Shown: positions 1 to 9,664, counted from the stretch's first letter. The stretch is DNA of 54,261 nt from Massilia niastensis DSM 21313 (GCF_000382345.1 NZ_KB908119.1:1-54261); one strand, 5' to 3'. Program-made: numbers and translations. The notes: generated from the letters alone by a model not told the origin.

Positions 1-301
1 ATCCGTTCCACGTGCTGAAGAACCTGTTCCGTCATCGGAAGACACGGTACCGCGGGCTGGCGAAGAACACTGCACAGCTGTTCACCTTGTTTGCCTTTGC
101 CAATCTGGTGCTTGCCGGCCGTACCTTTGGGAGCGCTCGCGCCCGAACTCCGTCCTGAATGGGGAAACGCGTGCCGCGACACGCCGAAACCTGCTCGGCA
201 GCGTCGAATAGACGCAAAAAATAGCTGATTTCGGCGCTCGTCTCTGCCGGCACCGGTTTGTCGCACCGGCGCGAAGGAAACCTTATTTATTCAGCGCTTC
301 C
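1..301 (+). mobile_element. IS5-family insertion sequence, right end (partial)
   Basis: This is the right part of an IS5-family element whose left part lies outside the window. It holds the end of the transposase, about 130 noncoding bases and the right terminal repeat, which read outward-in is GGAAGCGCTGAATAA and ends at 301. The next four bases, CTAG (302-305), fit the YTAR target that IS5 elements duplicate. The left end of an IS5 element at 53990 starts GGAAGTACTGATTTAA and is also preceded by CTAG, so both probably belong to one IS type. The insertion cuts the recombinase gene that starts at 304. Confidence 0.8.
3..158 (+). CDS. IS5-family transposase, C-terminal 51 residues
   Basis: The frame is open from the window edge to TGA at 156-158 and encodes the C-terminus of an IS5-type DDE transposase. 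The stretch around residues 14-37, with RYRGLAKNT followed by LFTLFAFANL, is the conserved tail of this family, after the catalytic glutamate. The catalytic residues themselves lie outside the window. Completeness of the gene cannot be judged. It is the only gene of its element and would act as a dimer on the element's terminal repeats. Confidence 0.8.
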   Translation, partial: PFHVLKNLFRHRKTRYRGLAKNTAQLFTLFAFANLVLAGRTFGSARARTPS

Positions 302-303
302 CT

Positions 304-3300
304 AGGACAAGCACCGTAAGCAGTTATCTTACCGGGCGTACAATTTTCATAAACCTTGATAGTACCCGCTTTTATATATCCGATCACTTTGACTCGAACA
401 AGTTGGCTGCAATTGGACGCCGTTGCAGTGAGAGGATTGCCGCTAGTGAACGTGAAAAAGAGAGGTGGCGCGTATCTCGCGTGACAAAGACAAAGCTGGC
501 GCTGACTGCATATTCTGCGGACCTTCATGAGTTCGGACGTGCCTTTGATTCGTTACTAGCCCCGATATATGCTTTAGCCGAAGAAACATCTGAAACCAGA
601 ACAAAGCCTATTTCGAAGCACGACAAAGCAGCGATATTCTATTTTGTGTGTTGCTGCCGTATTGAAGGCCTTTTACTGTTTCCTCAAACACACCTGTTCC
701 CATTACTGAGGATTGGGGCCGGGGACAAAGAAGACAAATGGGGCGACGAGCTCCTCCCAACAACCTATTTAGACGAAATAGGTATCGTTGCGCCTATTGC
801 TCTGAATGCAAGATGGTTAGCCAACATCCGTCTAAAATGCTTCGGCATCGAATCAGTTTTAGATTTCCTGCCAGAGGTGATCAATCCGTTCTTCCTTCAT
901 GCGAAACAAGCTGCGAACAAATCTGTTCTTCAAAATCTAGCGAAAATACCAAAACCACTGGTCGCTTACCAAACGGCGCACTATAAAAAGGCGCTTCGTC
1001 ATACCGCTGCTCACTACGAATCTTTACGCGCCCGAGATGCTACACGAGGAAAGGCTGGAACTGACTTTGCTTGGGTGCTCACAAAGGATCCGAGCCTCAA
1101 TGAATGGCGCGAACTAGCAGCGCGTTATTACCGCACGCTGACATCAAATTTGCCGGGAATTCAAAATGTACTGAATACATTCCTTGATCACTTAGCGTCA
1201 CATCCTTATCTTCCCCGAGACCCTCGCGTTTTCCTCAACAAGCGAGCGATACCCACGCAACTTTACGAAGGCCGTGGTGGAAACCTAAACGGGCATGTAG
1301 ATTTCATCGAGTGGGTCATCAAATGGGGATTAGCCGAAGTTGACGCCGCTGACGGAAGTCCTCTGCGATCTCGTTTTCTAAAAAACCCGTTCGAGCGCAA
1401 GATCAATGAACGAAGGCGTGCCGACACCCCTCGAGACCCGATGCCACCTTTTTTAGTCGAAAAGGCTATAGAGGTCCTGACCGGCAACGAATGGGAATGG
1501 GCTAAAAAAGTAAGCGGCAACGGCTTTTCCGGCGAACAGATTTCTGGCGATTGGTTCAGGCATTATGATCCTCAAGCCCGAAGTTTCAAAAGGATCTGGT
1601 CGCCTGTACGTGCCGTCGCCCTATACCTGAAGCTTCGTACCGTGCTTCGTCTATTCCAAGTTATTCATCTTGATTCTGGAGAAGCTGATTACTTCCGCCT
1701 TACCGCTGGCTCAGCATCAGAAGATGCGCCTTCTCGATATTCGATGATCCGGAACAAGCACCAGCTCGCTTCGAAGCTTGAGAGAACCCATCAAGCTAAA
1801 GGTGTACTTCAAACCATCTCAGACAATCGAACTGGACAGGTTGAGGTATTTCTTCGAGTTAGCACGAACAAAAGCCAGGATCGCAATAAGGATGCTTCGG
1901 AAAAAGGGTATGACTCTCCCTGGGCTGCTGATGACGTAATCAAGGTTCTAATGTGGCTGCGGGAGTGGCAAGAGAAGAACAACCCAATTTTGCGCATCAC
2001 ACCATGGGAAGAGGTACCAGACCTGCTGCACGCGAAAGGTAAAATTGTGCTCAAAGGCATGGAAAACTGTTTTCTCTTTCGCGATCCAACTAGCCCAGCT
2101 AACGATCATCCCATCTCCGAAAGCGCTGTCCTTCAGCTATGGCTAGCTCTCTGTGACGAAGTAGAGAAGCGACTGGCCGCTGAAACGATTACCGATCCAA
2201 TTGGAACGAACCACTATAAACTTGTGGTCCAGCGAGACGATGCCGCGCGCGCGACCAAGGTCAGGTACGATCTTCATTCCCTACGGGTAACAAATATTAC
2301 AGCGCTCGATAAGGCAGGTGTTCCCGCACATATCGTCATGCTGATCGCTGGTCACGCGAATCTTTCCATGAAGCTCTATTATACAAAATACAGCATGTCG
2401 GAGACTAGGGAGCTACTGACAACGCTGAACCTAGCAGGCGATATCAACGCTTGGCAAAAGGAATGGATCAATTCAACGAAGGATCTCGACTTCCGGCGGA
2501 TGACTAGCTTATTTGCCTACAACGACATGGAAGCTGTCCACCGATTTGAACGTTCAGACCATGAGCTAGTTTTTATGGATGTTGGCATGTGCACTGCAAG
2601 CTGTGCGGGCTGCCATGAAGGGAAAACGATCCGAACCAATGGAAGAAAAACTTCGTACGGACCTGTTCCAGGAGGACGACGAAACTGCGCAGAATGTCGC
2701 TACTTGCTCAGTGGACCACCATTTTTAACAGGTTTGGTGGCGACAATCAATGTAAAAAGTCTAGCTGGAGTGGACGTTGCGCGACGCCGAACGAATGCTC
2801 AGCGGGAGATTAATCGTCTTAAAGGAAAACGGCACGAGGCCATAGACAATCCATCGTTGTTTGGCTCGATTAGTACTGACGAGTTAGTCAGATGGACGGA
2901 AGATCTCGAACGCTTGACCGCAGAATTTGATCAGATAATGCTTGAAATGTCGGCTGCAGCAAGTCTTGCGATTGAATGTACCGAAATTCATAACAAGGTG
3001 GCGGCTGGCGAGATTACTGTCAACGGCAAGCTAGTCTTGCTTACTCGCGACAAAGGAACACTTGAGCAACAATTTGAGCAATGCAGTGAGTTTGAACTGC
3101 TGGACCGCGTTTGCGAAAATTCTGTTTTTTTCGAGTCAATTCAAGGGGAAACGGTGGACAAAGCCAGCCTCAAACGTAATCGATATTATGATCAGGTGCT
3201 GATTAGACATGGGCTTGAGCCTGCATTCCTGACGCTCGATGAGCAAACAGCGCTAAAGGTTGGCAACGAACTCTCTCGTCTAATGTATCTGCGCTTGGGC

Positions 3301-3426
3301 AAAACCAAGGCGATCAATGTGTTAGACGGCCGCGATACACTTGAGAATCTCGGAATTTTGACCGATACGCTAACATCGTTTGGCCTCGAAGCAAAACGTC
3401 TGGATTTGAATACGCCTACGCAGTAG
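304..3426 (+). CDS. gmtZ: GmtZ-like large tyrosine recombinase, 5'-truncated by IS5
   Basis: This is a large recombinase of the gamma-mobile-trio GmtZ type and a paralogue of the gene at 4919. The C-terminal half carries tyrosine recombinase signatures: HSLR near 2275-2286, GH near 2350 and YY near 2378. A cysteine cluster follows (CTASCAGCHEG near 2590, CAECRYLLSGPPF near 2686), probably metal-binding. The first start codon available is TTG at 403. However, the frame is open back to the IS5 junction at 302, and the upstream translation (TGRTIFINLDSTRFYIS) aligns with residues near the N-terminus of the second copy (NGRLITLNSDLERFYIP). The insertion sequence therefore removed the start and roughly the first 35-40 residues. 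A shorter product from TTG 403 or GTG 481 is possible. It lies about 100 bases upstream of gmtY on the same strand. Whether the original gene worked with the trio or came from another trio is unknown. Confidence 0.75.
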   Translation, partial: RTSTVSSYLTGRTIFINLDSTRFYISDHFDSNKLAAIGRRCSERIAASEREKERWRVSRVTKTKLALTAYSADLHEFGRAFDSLLAPIYALAEETSETRTKPISKHDKAAIFYFVCCCRIEGLLLFPQTHLFPLLRIGAGDKEDKWGDELLPTTYLDEIGIVAPIALNARWLANIRLKCFGIESVLDFLPEVINPFFLHAKQAANKSVLQNLAKIPKPLVAYQTAHYKKALRHTAAHYESLRARDATRGKAGTDFAWVLTKDPSLNEWRELAARYYRTLTSNLPGIQNVLNTFLDHLASHPYLPRDPRVFLNKRAIPTQLYEGRGGNLNGHVDFIEWVIKWGLAEVDAADGSPLRSRFLKNPFERKINERRRADTPRDPMPPFLVEKAIEVLTGNEWEWAKKVSGNGFSGEQISGDWFRHYDPQARSFKRIWSPVRAVALYLKLRTVLRLFQVIHLDSGEADYFRLTAGSASEDAPSRYSMIRNKHQLASKLERTHQAKGVLQTISDNRTGQVEVFLRVSTNKSQDRNKDASEKGYDSPWAADDVIKVLMWLREWQEKNNPILRITPWEEVPDLLHAKGKIVLKGMENCFLFRDPTSPANDHPISESAVLQLWLALCDEVEKRLAAETITDPIGTNHYKLVVQRDDAARATKVRYDLHSLRVTNITALDKAGVPAHIVMLIAGHANLSMKLYYTKYSMSETRELLTTLNLAGDINAWQKEWINSTKDLDFRRMTSLFAYNDMEAVHRFERSDHELVFMDVGMCTASCAGCHEGKTIRTNGRKTSYGPVPGGRRNCAECRYLLSGPPFLTGLVATINVKSLAGVDVARRRTNAQREINRLKGKRHEAIDNPSLFGSISTDELVRWTEDLERLTAEFDQIMLEMSAAASLAIECTEIHNKVAAGEITVNGKLVLLTRDKGTLEQQFEQCSEFELLDRVCENSVFFESIQGETVDKASLKRNRYYDQVLIRHGLEPAFLTLDEQTALKVGNELSRLMYLRLGKTKAINVLDGRDTLENLGILTDTLTSFGLEAKRLDLNTPTQ

Positions 3427-3527
3427 AATAATCACTGCACCATGTTGTTCAGTCTATGATGATCCGCTCTGGTAGCTTCACATCGAAGGCACAAAATGCG
3501 TGAAATTAAAACATCGATAGGTGCCCT

Positions 3528-4922
3528 ATGAGTAAGCAAATTGCCATTAGCCCTCTTGCTCATATAAGATTCGAAGATCTGGATCCGAACAGGCTGCCGC
3601 GTGTAAGACTACTTACACACGGGTCCGACTTCGTTCCGTGGTTGCAGTTTTCTCAAGCACACGGCCTTAAAATCGGCGGTCAGCGCGCTTACAGTCGTGC
3701 GATTGGCTTATTCATCGATTTTTTGGCTGCCCGTGGTGAGGAATTCCACTACGACGGCGCCACGAAATACACTGAACTATTTCCGGCGTTTTTTACTTCG
3801 CTGTCGCTCGGCACAATGCAAAAAGGCTCTTGCCCATACGATCTCTGGTGGACGCCACGACGTGTTCGAGATATCAAAAATATTAGTCAACGCATAACAA
3901 TTTTTCTAGATTGGATAGCAGACAGATCAGATATACCGTCGATCGTTCCACAAAGAAACTCGACGACTGGAGAACAACTTAAGTTTTGGGCCCGGTGGAA
4001 TACTTTAAAAGGTAAAAGCCTTCTAGGCCATTTGATGAGGCCACAAGCCAGTCAAGGTTTATCAGTACAAACAAGTGCGCCTCCAGTACTTTGGTCTGAG
4101 CCAAAAACCGATCAAGAGCTTTTACGTTTTGAAGACGAATACTTCCACCGCTTCCTCAACGAAGGCTTTAAGCGTCGGGCCGAACTTCGGTGGTCGGTTG
4201 TTAGGGATCAAATGATTTCACTGCTACTTCATGGCAGCGGTTTGCGTATCAGTGACGCGTTGTCGCTCTGGATACCTGACGTAATGTACGATGACCCCGA
4301 ATTTCCGGGAAAAGCAGTAGTCCGTTTGTACGATCCGCATGAGGGCTCGATCTCATATCTTGACCCTCTAACCGGGCGAAAAGTAACGACAACAAGGGTG
4401 GCGTTTCTCCGGCTGAAATACGACATGTTGCCCCTGTCTCTTCAGCCCGGGCATCAGCGTGTAGGAGCCAAGGGAAACCTTTACCAAGATTCAGAGGAAA
4501 AATATGCACTCGTCTGTTGGAAAGGGCCGAGGTATGCACGCGCATTCGCCCAACTGCGGGATGAATATCTTCGAATACGGCCGCGACCCGATAACCATCC
4601 CTTTCTTTTTGTGACTCCTGAAGGTAAACCCATGACCGACAGAGCTTTTGCAAAAGTTCATGCAGCCGCAATCCGAAGGATTGGTCTAACACCCGGCAAA
4701 AAATTCGGAACCACGCCACATGGACATCGACACGCTTATGTATACGATTTACGAAAAGCCGGGCTGGGTATCAAGGAAATTCAAATCGCGGTTCGCCACC
4801 GATCGACTGAAAGTCAAGAAGCTTATGGGGGCATGACTATGCTAGAGGTATCCCAAGAAGTCCAAAAGGCATGCGTCGATGCAAAGGGCGAGCTCGTAGA
4901 TATTGGACGGAACTTAGCTTGA
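3528..4922 (+). CDS. gmtY: Tyrosine recombinase of the gamma-mobile trio (GmtY)
   Basis: This is a 464-residue site-specific recombinase and the first gene of the trio. The N-terminal half resembles a core-binding domain (about 40-170). The catalytic domain shows Arg240 in GSGLRISD, the H-x-x-R box at His398 to Arg401 (TPHGHRHA), Arg423-His424 in RHRSTESQEAY, and a candidate nucleophile Tyr433. These are the residues that form and resolve a covalent 3'-phosphotyrosine. The next gene starts inside its stop codon, so the two are probably translationally coupled. The arrangement of two large tyrosine recombinases plus a small third protein recalls Tn554 tnpABC and RIT elements. The name rests on gene order, sizes and motifs, not on a search. 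Confidence 0.78.
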   Translation: MSKQIAISPLAHIRFEDLDPNRLPRVRLLTHGSDFVPWLQFSQAHGLKIGGQRAYSRAIGLFIDFLAARGEEFHYDGATKYTELFPAFFTSLSLGTMQKGSCPYDLWWTPRRVRDIKNISQRITIFLDWIADRSDIPSIVPQRNSTTGEQLKFWARWNTLKGKSLLGHLMRPQASQGLSVQTSAPPVLWSEPKTDQELLRFEDEYFHRFLNEGFKRRAELRWSVVRDQMISLLLHGSGLRISDALSLWIPDVMYDDPEFPGKAVVRLYDPHEGSISYLDPLTGRKVTTTRVAFLRLKYDMLPLSLQPGHQRVGAKGNLYQDSEEKYALVCWKGPRYARAFAQLRDEYLRIRPRPDNHPFLFVTPEGKPMTDRAFAKVHAAAIRRIGLTPGKKFGTTPHGHRHAYVYDLRKAGLGIKEIQIAVRHRSTESQEAYGGMTMLEVSQEVQKACVDAKGELVDIGRNLA

Positions 4923-7900
4923 GAAAAAATATTCACTGGCATAACGATCAGCAACGGGTTGTCCGCGAACATAGTAGGATAAACGGGCGCCTTATCACTC
5001 TCAACAGTGACCTAGAACGCTTCTATATCCCAGAAAGCTTCTCAGTTGACAGGTTACGACCGGCTGCATCTTGCGCTCTCGAAGTCATGCGCCAAATTGA
5101 AGAGAAACACGGGCGCGCCCGATTCTCACGTAATATCAAAAATCGTTTGGAGTCCGCTTCTTCAATCAGCAGCGCTTCCGAGTTCGGGATATGGCTCGAC
5201 AATGTTTTTGAGATTCGGGAAGAAACGTGGGGCTCGAAAACCATAAAGAAAGGATGGACTCTTGCTGACAAAACAGCCCTCCTCCGATTTTTGCGGCTGT
5301 GTTGGCTGTCGGAAGCGCTCGTTTTTCCGCTCCTCGACCCGTTTCCGACGACCAAATTCGTAGACGATTATATTGAGGAACTCGTCCCCAAACAATATCG
5401 CGCAGAAACAAAAGCGATCACAAAAATACCAGAGAATCAACAGTGGCTCGCCAAACTGCAACTTTGTTGTCACGGTTTATCGTCTGTGGTTGACCTGACT
5501 CCACCAATACTTAATCCGGCACTTCTTTTAGCGCATAAGACTAAGAGTGATCCAATGCTCCGGAAGCTGACACAGATACCAATACCTCTAGTCGCGTTTC
5601 AAAAGGCGCATGTGGACATTTCCCTTACGCACACGGCATCGGACTATTTTGAGGTCAGGCCTCGCGATACCTCTCGCGGTCGGGGCGGCCTCGACTTCGC
5701 TTGGTGTCTCGCTCGCGATAAGGGGCTAGAACGTTGGCGTTCACTGGCAGAAGGGTTTCTTGCGGCACAAGAAATAGCTCGCCCTACTACGCAGTCTTTA
5801 CTGAACATGTTCTTGGAGTACTTAATCGCGAACCCCAACTTGCCACGAGATCCCTTCAAATTTTTGAATGCGGATTATCAACCTCTACCCTTGTTCAAGG
5901 GTTCAAGTGCTAATCCGAACAAACACCGCGATTTTATTGAGTGGGCCCTGGATGGTCCGCTCGCCGATTACGATGCTGTAGCGGGCGACAGCGTACGGTG
6001 TGTTGGGCTGCACAACCCCTTTGTCATGGCCCCTCTCCAGCGTTCTCGAATTCAGACCGCTCGTAGTCCGATGCCGCTGCTGCTCGTGCAGAAAGCACTC
6101 GAAATTTTGACAGCCAACGATTGGGAATGGGCCAAGAATAAAGCTAAAGTCGCTCAAGCCGAGGGCAATATTGCGGGCGACTGGTATGAAGAATACGATC
6201 CGGTCACCGGTCGCCTGATTAAAAAGTGGTCGCCTGTCCGCGCAATGTGCCTTTATGTCAAGTTGCAAACTGTGTTCCGGACATTTCAGGTTCGCCACTT
6301 GGATTCCGGCGAAGCGGACTGCGAACGTGTCGAGGCCGAGCACATACACCTTGAAGGTCGAGCTGAGCGCGTATACCGCAGGGTCACGAATTCCCATCAG
6401 TTAGCAAAGGTTTCACCGAGAAAGTCCGTTCCCAGCGGCGTTCTGCAAACATTCCTAGACGAGCCAACCGGAAAACTACAACCTTTTTTCCGAGTTAGCA
6501 CAAACAAGTCAGCCAATCGCGCGACCGGGGCGTGGACTACAGGGTACGACTGCCCGTGGGCACCTGACGATGTGGTAGACATCTTTCTGCAGTTACGGGA
6601 CTGGCAGGAGATCAACAATCCGGTTACGACCTTGACTCAGTGGAAGGACGTACCGGAGCTAAAACACAAAAAGGGCGCAAAGACGCTTATTAAACTCGAG
6701 GGCTGCTTTTTGTTCCGCGACCCCACCGCCAAAAATCCTTATCATCCTATTAGCGATAGCAAAGTTTCTCTTTTGTGGCGCGATTTATGTGAGGAGGTCG
6801 AGAAAAGATTAAATTCGGAAGGATATCAGGATGCATTAGGGCGGCCCATGCCGCCCTTGGTAGTCACCTACAGCAAGGGCAGACCCTCTCGGGTTCTTTA
6901 TGACATGCATTCACTGCGGGTCACGCAGTTGTCTGCCATGCATAAAGCCGGCGTCCCATTAAAAGTTGCTATGGATATTGCGGGCCATTCAACGGGACGT
7001 ATGAATTTGTATTATGTCAAGTATGGCATGACAGAGATCCGGGAAATTGTCAGCGCCGTCGAGGCAAAAATTGAGATCGCTCGACAGAAGGAATGGGCAG
7101 ATGGTGTCAGAGAGCTAGAGGAAAAACAAATTTCCGGCCTCCTTGCATTCAATGATCCTTCCGCCATAGGTGCATTTTTAAGTGATGTACAGGGCTTCGT
7201 ATTCATGGACGTCGGCATCTGCACTGCAGGGTGCAGCCGATGCCATGAAGGAAAATTGGTGACTGTGCCAAACAAGAAGCCACAGGTCGCTCCAGTTCCG
7301 GGTGGGAGGAGGAACTGCGCCGAATGTCGTTTTCTCATTAGCGGCCCGCCGTTCCTGTCGGGGCTTACTGCCACTGTAAACGTAAAGAGCCTAGCGGCAG
7401 TGGATGTTGCTAAACGGAGAACCATTATGGAACAAAAAAAGTCCCAGATTGAACACAGGCGCCGTGAAGCTCAGAGATGTGGAGGTCAGCTTGCACCTAA
7501 CGAATGGGCAGAGCTTATAAAGACCACAGAATGCCTCGATAGTATTACCGAAGAGTTCGACCAACTAATGAGCGAAATGAGTTCTGCAGCCACGCTTGTT
7601 TCACGCTGCGTCACGATTTATAACAATATGCTCCTATCAGGAACGCCTTCAAATGAAAAGTTATCTCTATATGCCAGGGACCTAGGCACCATTAAACAAC
7701 AGTTCGAAGAAAGCCCTGAGTTCGAAGCGCTCGACAAGGTTTGTCGTTCAAGTGTCTTTTTTACTTCGACAATGGGAACTACAGTCGAAAAGGCGAACCT
7801 GAAACGCAACGCATATTACGATAAAATGTTGTCAACACATGGATTACCACCTGCGTTTTTAACCTTGGACGAAGATACTGCCTTAAGAACTGGGAATGAG

Positions 7901-8056
7901 CTTAGTAGATTGTTATACATGCGTTTGGGACGCGACCGCGCGTTAAACCTCTTGGAGGGGAGAGAAAAACTACAGGACTTAGGTATCATCGCGGAGATTT
8001 TCTCTTCCCTGCCGCTTAATACAAAACCCTTGGATTTATCTTTAATTCGAACATAA
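4919..8056 (+). CDS. gmtZ: Large integrase of the gamma-mobile trio (GmtZ)
   Basis: This 1045-residue protein is the second recombinase of the trio. From the TTG start at 4919 the signatures are His664 to Arg667 (MHSLRVT), His690 in AGHSTGRMN and Tyr698/Tyr699. They are followed by a cysteine cluster (CTAGCSRCHEG, then CAECRFLISGPPF) and a helical C-terminal part. TTG 4919 overlaps the TGA of gmtY, as in ATGA-type coupling, and has GGACGG about eight bases upstream. An ATG at 4871 would add 16 residues that merely shadow the end of gmtY. The protein is colinear with the truncated paralogue at 304-3426 over its whole length. It should act with GmtY and GmtX in element integration; the exact division of labour is not visible. 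Confidence 0.78.
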   Translation: MRKNIHWHNDQQRVVREHSRINGRLITLNSDLERFYIPESFSVDRLRPAASCALEVMRQIEEKHGRARFSRNIKNRLESASSISSASEFGIWLDNVFEIREETWGSKTIKKGWTLADKTALLRFLRLCWLSEALVFPLLDPFPTTKFVDDYIEELVPKQYRAETKAITKIPENQQWLAKLQLCCHGLSSVVDLTPPILNPALLLAHKTKSDPMLRKLTQIPIPLVAFQKAHVDISLTHTASDYFEVRPRDTSRGRGGLDFAWCLARDKGLERWRSLAEGFLAAQEIARPTTQSLLNMFLEYLIANPNLPRDPFKFLNADYQPLPLFKGSSANPNKHRDFIEWALDGPLADYDAVAGDSVRCVGLHNPFVMAPLQRSRIQTARSPMPLLLVQKALEILTANDWEWAKNKAKVAQAEGNIAGDWYEEYDPVTGRLIKKWSPVRAMCLYVKLQTVFRTFQVRHLDSGEADCERVEAEHIHLEGRAERVYRRVTNSHQLAKVSPRKSVPSGVLQTFLDEPTGKLQPFFRVSTNKSANRATGAWTTGYDCPWAPDDVVDIFLQLRDWQEINNPVTTLTQWKDVPELKHKKGAKTLIKLEGCFLFRDPTAKNPYHPISDSKVSLLWRDLCEEVEKRLNSEGYQDALGRPMPPLVVTYSKGRPSRVLYDMHSLRVTQLSAMHKAGVPLKVAMDIAGHSTGRMNLYYVKYGMTEIREIVSAVEAKIEIARQKEWADGVRELEEKQISGLLAFNDPSAIGAFLSDVQGFVFMDVGICTAGCSRCHEGKLVTVPNKKPQVAPVPGGRRNCAECRFLISGPPFLSGLTATVNVKSLAAVDVAKRRTIMEQKKSQIEHRRREAQRCGGQLAPNEWAELIKTTECLDSITEEFDQLMSEMSSAATLVSRCVTIYNNMLLSGTPSNEKLSLYARDLGTIKQQFEESPEFEALDKVCRSSVFFTSTMGTTVEKANLKRNAYYDKMLSTHGLPPAFLTLDEDTALRTGNELSRLLYMRLGRDRALNLLEGREKLQDLGIIAEIFSSLPLNTKPLDLSLIRT

Positions 8057-8082
8057 TCGCTGAAACTTGAATCTTTGGCACA

Positions 8083-8889
8083 ATGTGCTTGACGAGATTC
8101 AGATTTGACCCAGCATCTGACAGTGACGATGATTACCGACTGCCACTATATCAAATGTACCAAAAAATGAAATTTCCAGAACATCCCGAAAATAGTTCGG
8201 GTCGTACAAATAATTTCGAACGAGGGCGCGCTTTTGACTTAAAAGAGCGTCTTAAACAGTCCGCAAGAGCAGACAAACAGCTGAAAATTGACGCGCTATG
8301 GGATCTACTGATTAGCCAATATCGAAACGCAGATATGGACTTTAGTGTGGCGAAAATAGGTCGAGAACTGGAGGCCCGGGGCATACAGAAATCTCAATCG
8401 TATCGAAATTTTACAGGAAAAGACTATCGAGATATAACTGAAGCATTCGCTCACGAGTTCGGAGGCCGCACTCATCACTTTCGTGCAGCCTCACAAACGC
8501 CGCTAGATAAAGTAATCGATGCACTACCGGATATTGATGCGCAAACCAGGCTACGCTTGATTATTCGAGAAGAAGCCAAGCTGCGAGAGGAAAACCAGCA
8601 ACTACGTGCTCTGTTAAAAAAAATACCTTCTCCCGAGCTACCGATACAGGACGTCCATGCAACTTCCACTTCATCCGGAGTAACTTCGTTACGACCTATA
8701 GGAAATGCAAAACAAACGCCATGGACGCAACCGTTGAAACAGTTTCTTGATCCTGATTGGCTGGCCGCATGTGGGCTCAAATGCGAAGCTGATGGGACAG
8801 TTTATCATGACAATCAAGCAATTACGCTTCCTGGGTTCTCCAATCAGCTCCAAGAGGTTATTGACTACTTCAACAATGATGACAATTAG
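8083..8889 (+). CDS. gmtX: Small third protein of the gamma-mobile trio (GmtX)
   Basis: This 268-residue protein lies 26 bases after gmtZ, the expected place of GmtX. It shows no enzymatic motif. The region around residues 60-130 is basic and helical and could bind DNA. A short coiled coil (about 163-185, REEAKLREENQQLRALLKK) suggests oligomerisation, as in the small third protein TnpC of Tn554. The ATG at 8083 lacks a good ribosome site; starts at 8155 or 8167 (YQMYQKMKF) are possible and would remove the least structured residues. The assignment rests mainly on gene order. Confidence 0.65.
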   Translation: MCLTRFRFDPASDSDDDYRLPLYQMYQKMKFPEHPENSSGRTNNFERGRAFDLKERLKQSARADKQLKIDALWDLLISQYRNADMDFSVAKIGRELEARGIQKSQSYRNFTGKDYRDITEAFAHEFGGRTHHFRAASQTPLDKVIDALPDIDAQTRLRLIIREEAKLREENQQLRALLKKIPSPELPIQDVHATSTSSGVTSLRPIGNAKQTPWTQPLKQFLDPDWLAACGLKCEADGTVYHDNQAITLPGFSNQLQEVIDYFNNDDN

Positions 8890-9580
8890 GGAAGTGCTCT
8901 GACAGGGCTTGCAGCGCCCGCTGCCAGCCGCTTCCAAAGGTTTCTAACGTGCGTCGCGCCAGGGTACGGGCTTGCACTCAGCCCCCCGGACTCGCACCGC
9001 AGAGCTGGTTACCTCAGTAAGGATGTGTCAGGCTCGCTTTGGCGGTGATCGATAGTTGCAATTTTCTTATTAGCTAGGACAATCTCTGAAACAATCGGTT
9101 CAAAATGAGCGCGACGGCGGCCACTTCTTCGAAAAATAAGGCAGGCATCTCCACGAAAGGCGAAAAAACCTTCCCGATTCAGGAGCGCAGTCGGTACGGC
9201 AACCTTTAGAGCAATGGAGGCATTGGCTCATCGTTTTGCACTGAAGGCTGGGCTCACTTCGAAACGCATGTGCAGACTTCCTTTGCCCCATGCTCTGCCA
9301 AATCATTGGCCATTCCTTCCCGAGCGGTTACTCCGGCCCCTCCGTGTACGGCGCGGCTGAGTGCCCCTTGCATGCGGGTCCTGCAGTGAGGAGCCGGCGA
9401 TACTCTCTCCCTACCCTAAAAATTCTGGGCTTCACCGGAATCAGCGGAGCCCGAAAAAGTGAAAAGCCTCGAGCATCACTATGAGTTCTACAGGTTAAGA
9501 GTGTTCCAAGCTTGATGGTGACGAATCTAGCGGAGAGAACGGCATTCATATTGATGACACATTCGTGCAGGCCACAAACA
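8890..9580. other. Noncoding stretch after the trio
   Basis: No convincing gene is present. The short frames on both strands show no recognisable domain. Because the trio should lie near one end of its element, the far attachment site might be here, but no long repeat shared with the sequence upstream of the trio is visible. The upstream end is lost behind the IS5 element. Confidence 0.4.
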
Positions 9581-9616
9581 AAAAACCCGCTACACGTTAT
9601 AATGCGGCGGGTTTTT
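9581..9616 (-). terminator. Rho-independent terminator-like hairpin
   Basis: AAAAACCCGC (9581-9590) pairs with GCGGGTTTTT (9607-9616) around a 16-base loop. Because A and T tracts flank the stem, it can work in both directions. It lies directly downstream, on the minus strand, of the tRNA-Ser 3' remnant at 9651-9664, where a tRNA terminator would be expected. Confidence 0.65.
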
Positions 9617-9650
9617 CGATTGTTAAAGACTTCTCTAAAAAATATTATCC

Positions 9651-9664
9651 TGGCGGAGGCGGTG
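9651..9664 (-). other. Remnant matching a tRNA-Ser 3' end (possible att site)
   Basis: Read on the minus strand the bases are CACCGCCTCCGCCA. This equals the 3' acceptor strand, discriminator and CCA of bacterial tRNA-Ser genes whose acceptor stem begins GGAGGCG. The rest of the tRNA is absent: the T-arm does not fold to the right of 9664. A terminator lies about 35 bases past the CCA. This is how a site looks when an island has integrated into the 3' end of a tRNA gene. The flank to the left would be the old tRNA downstream region and the island would extend to the right. Confidence 0.45.

Noticed and set aside
8886..8902. TTAG followed by GGAAGTGCTCTGA, like an IS5 left end
   Set aside because: No transposase start or other end follows at the expected distance, and the TAG is the gmtX stop codon. 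Probably chance.
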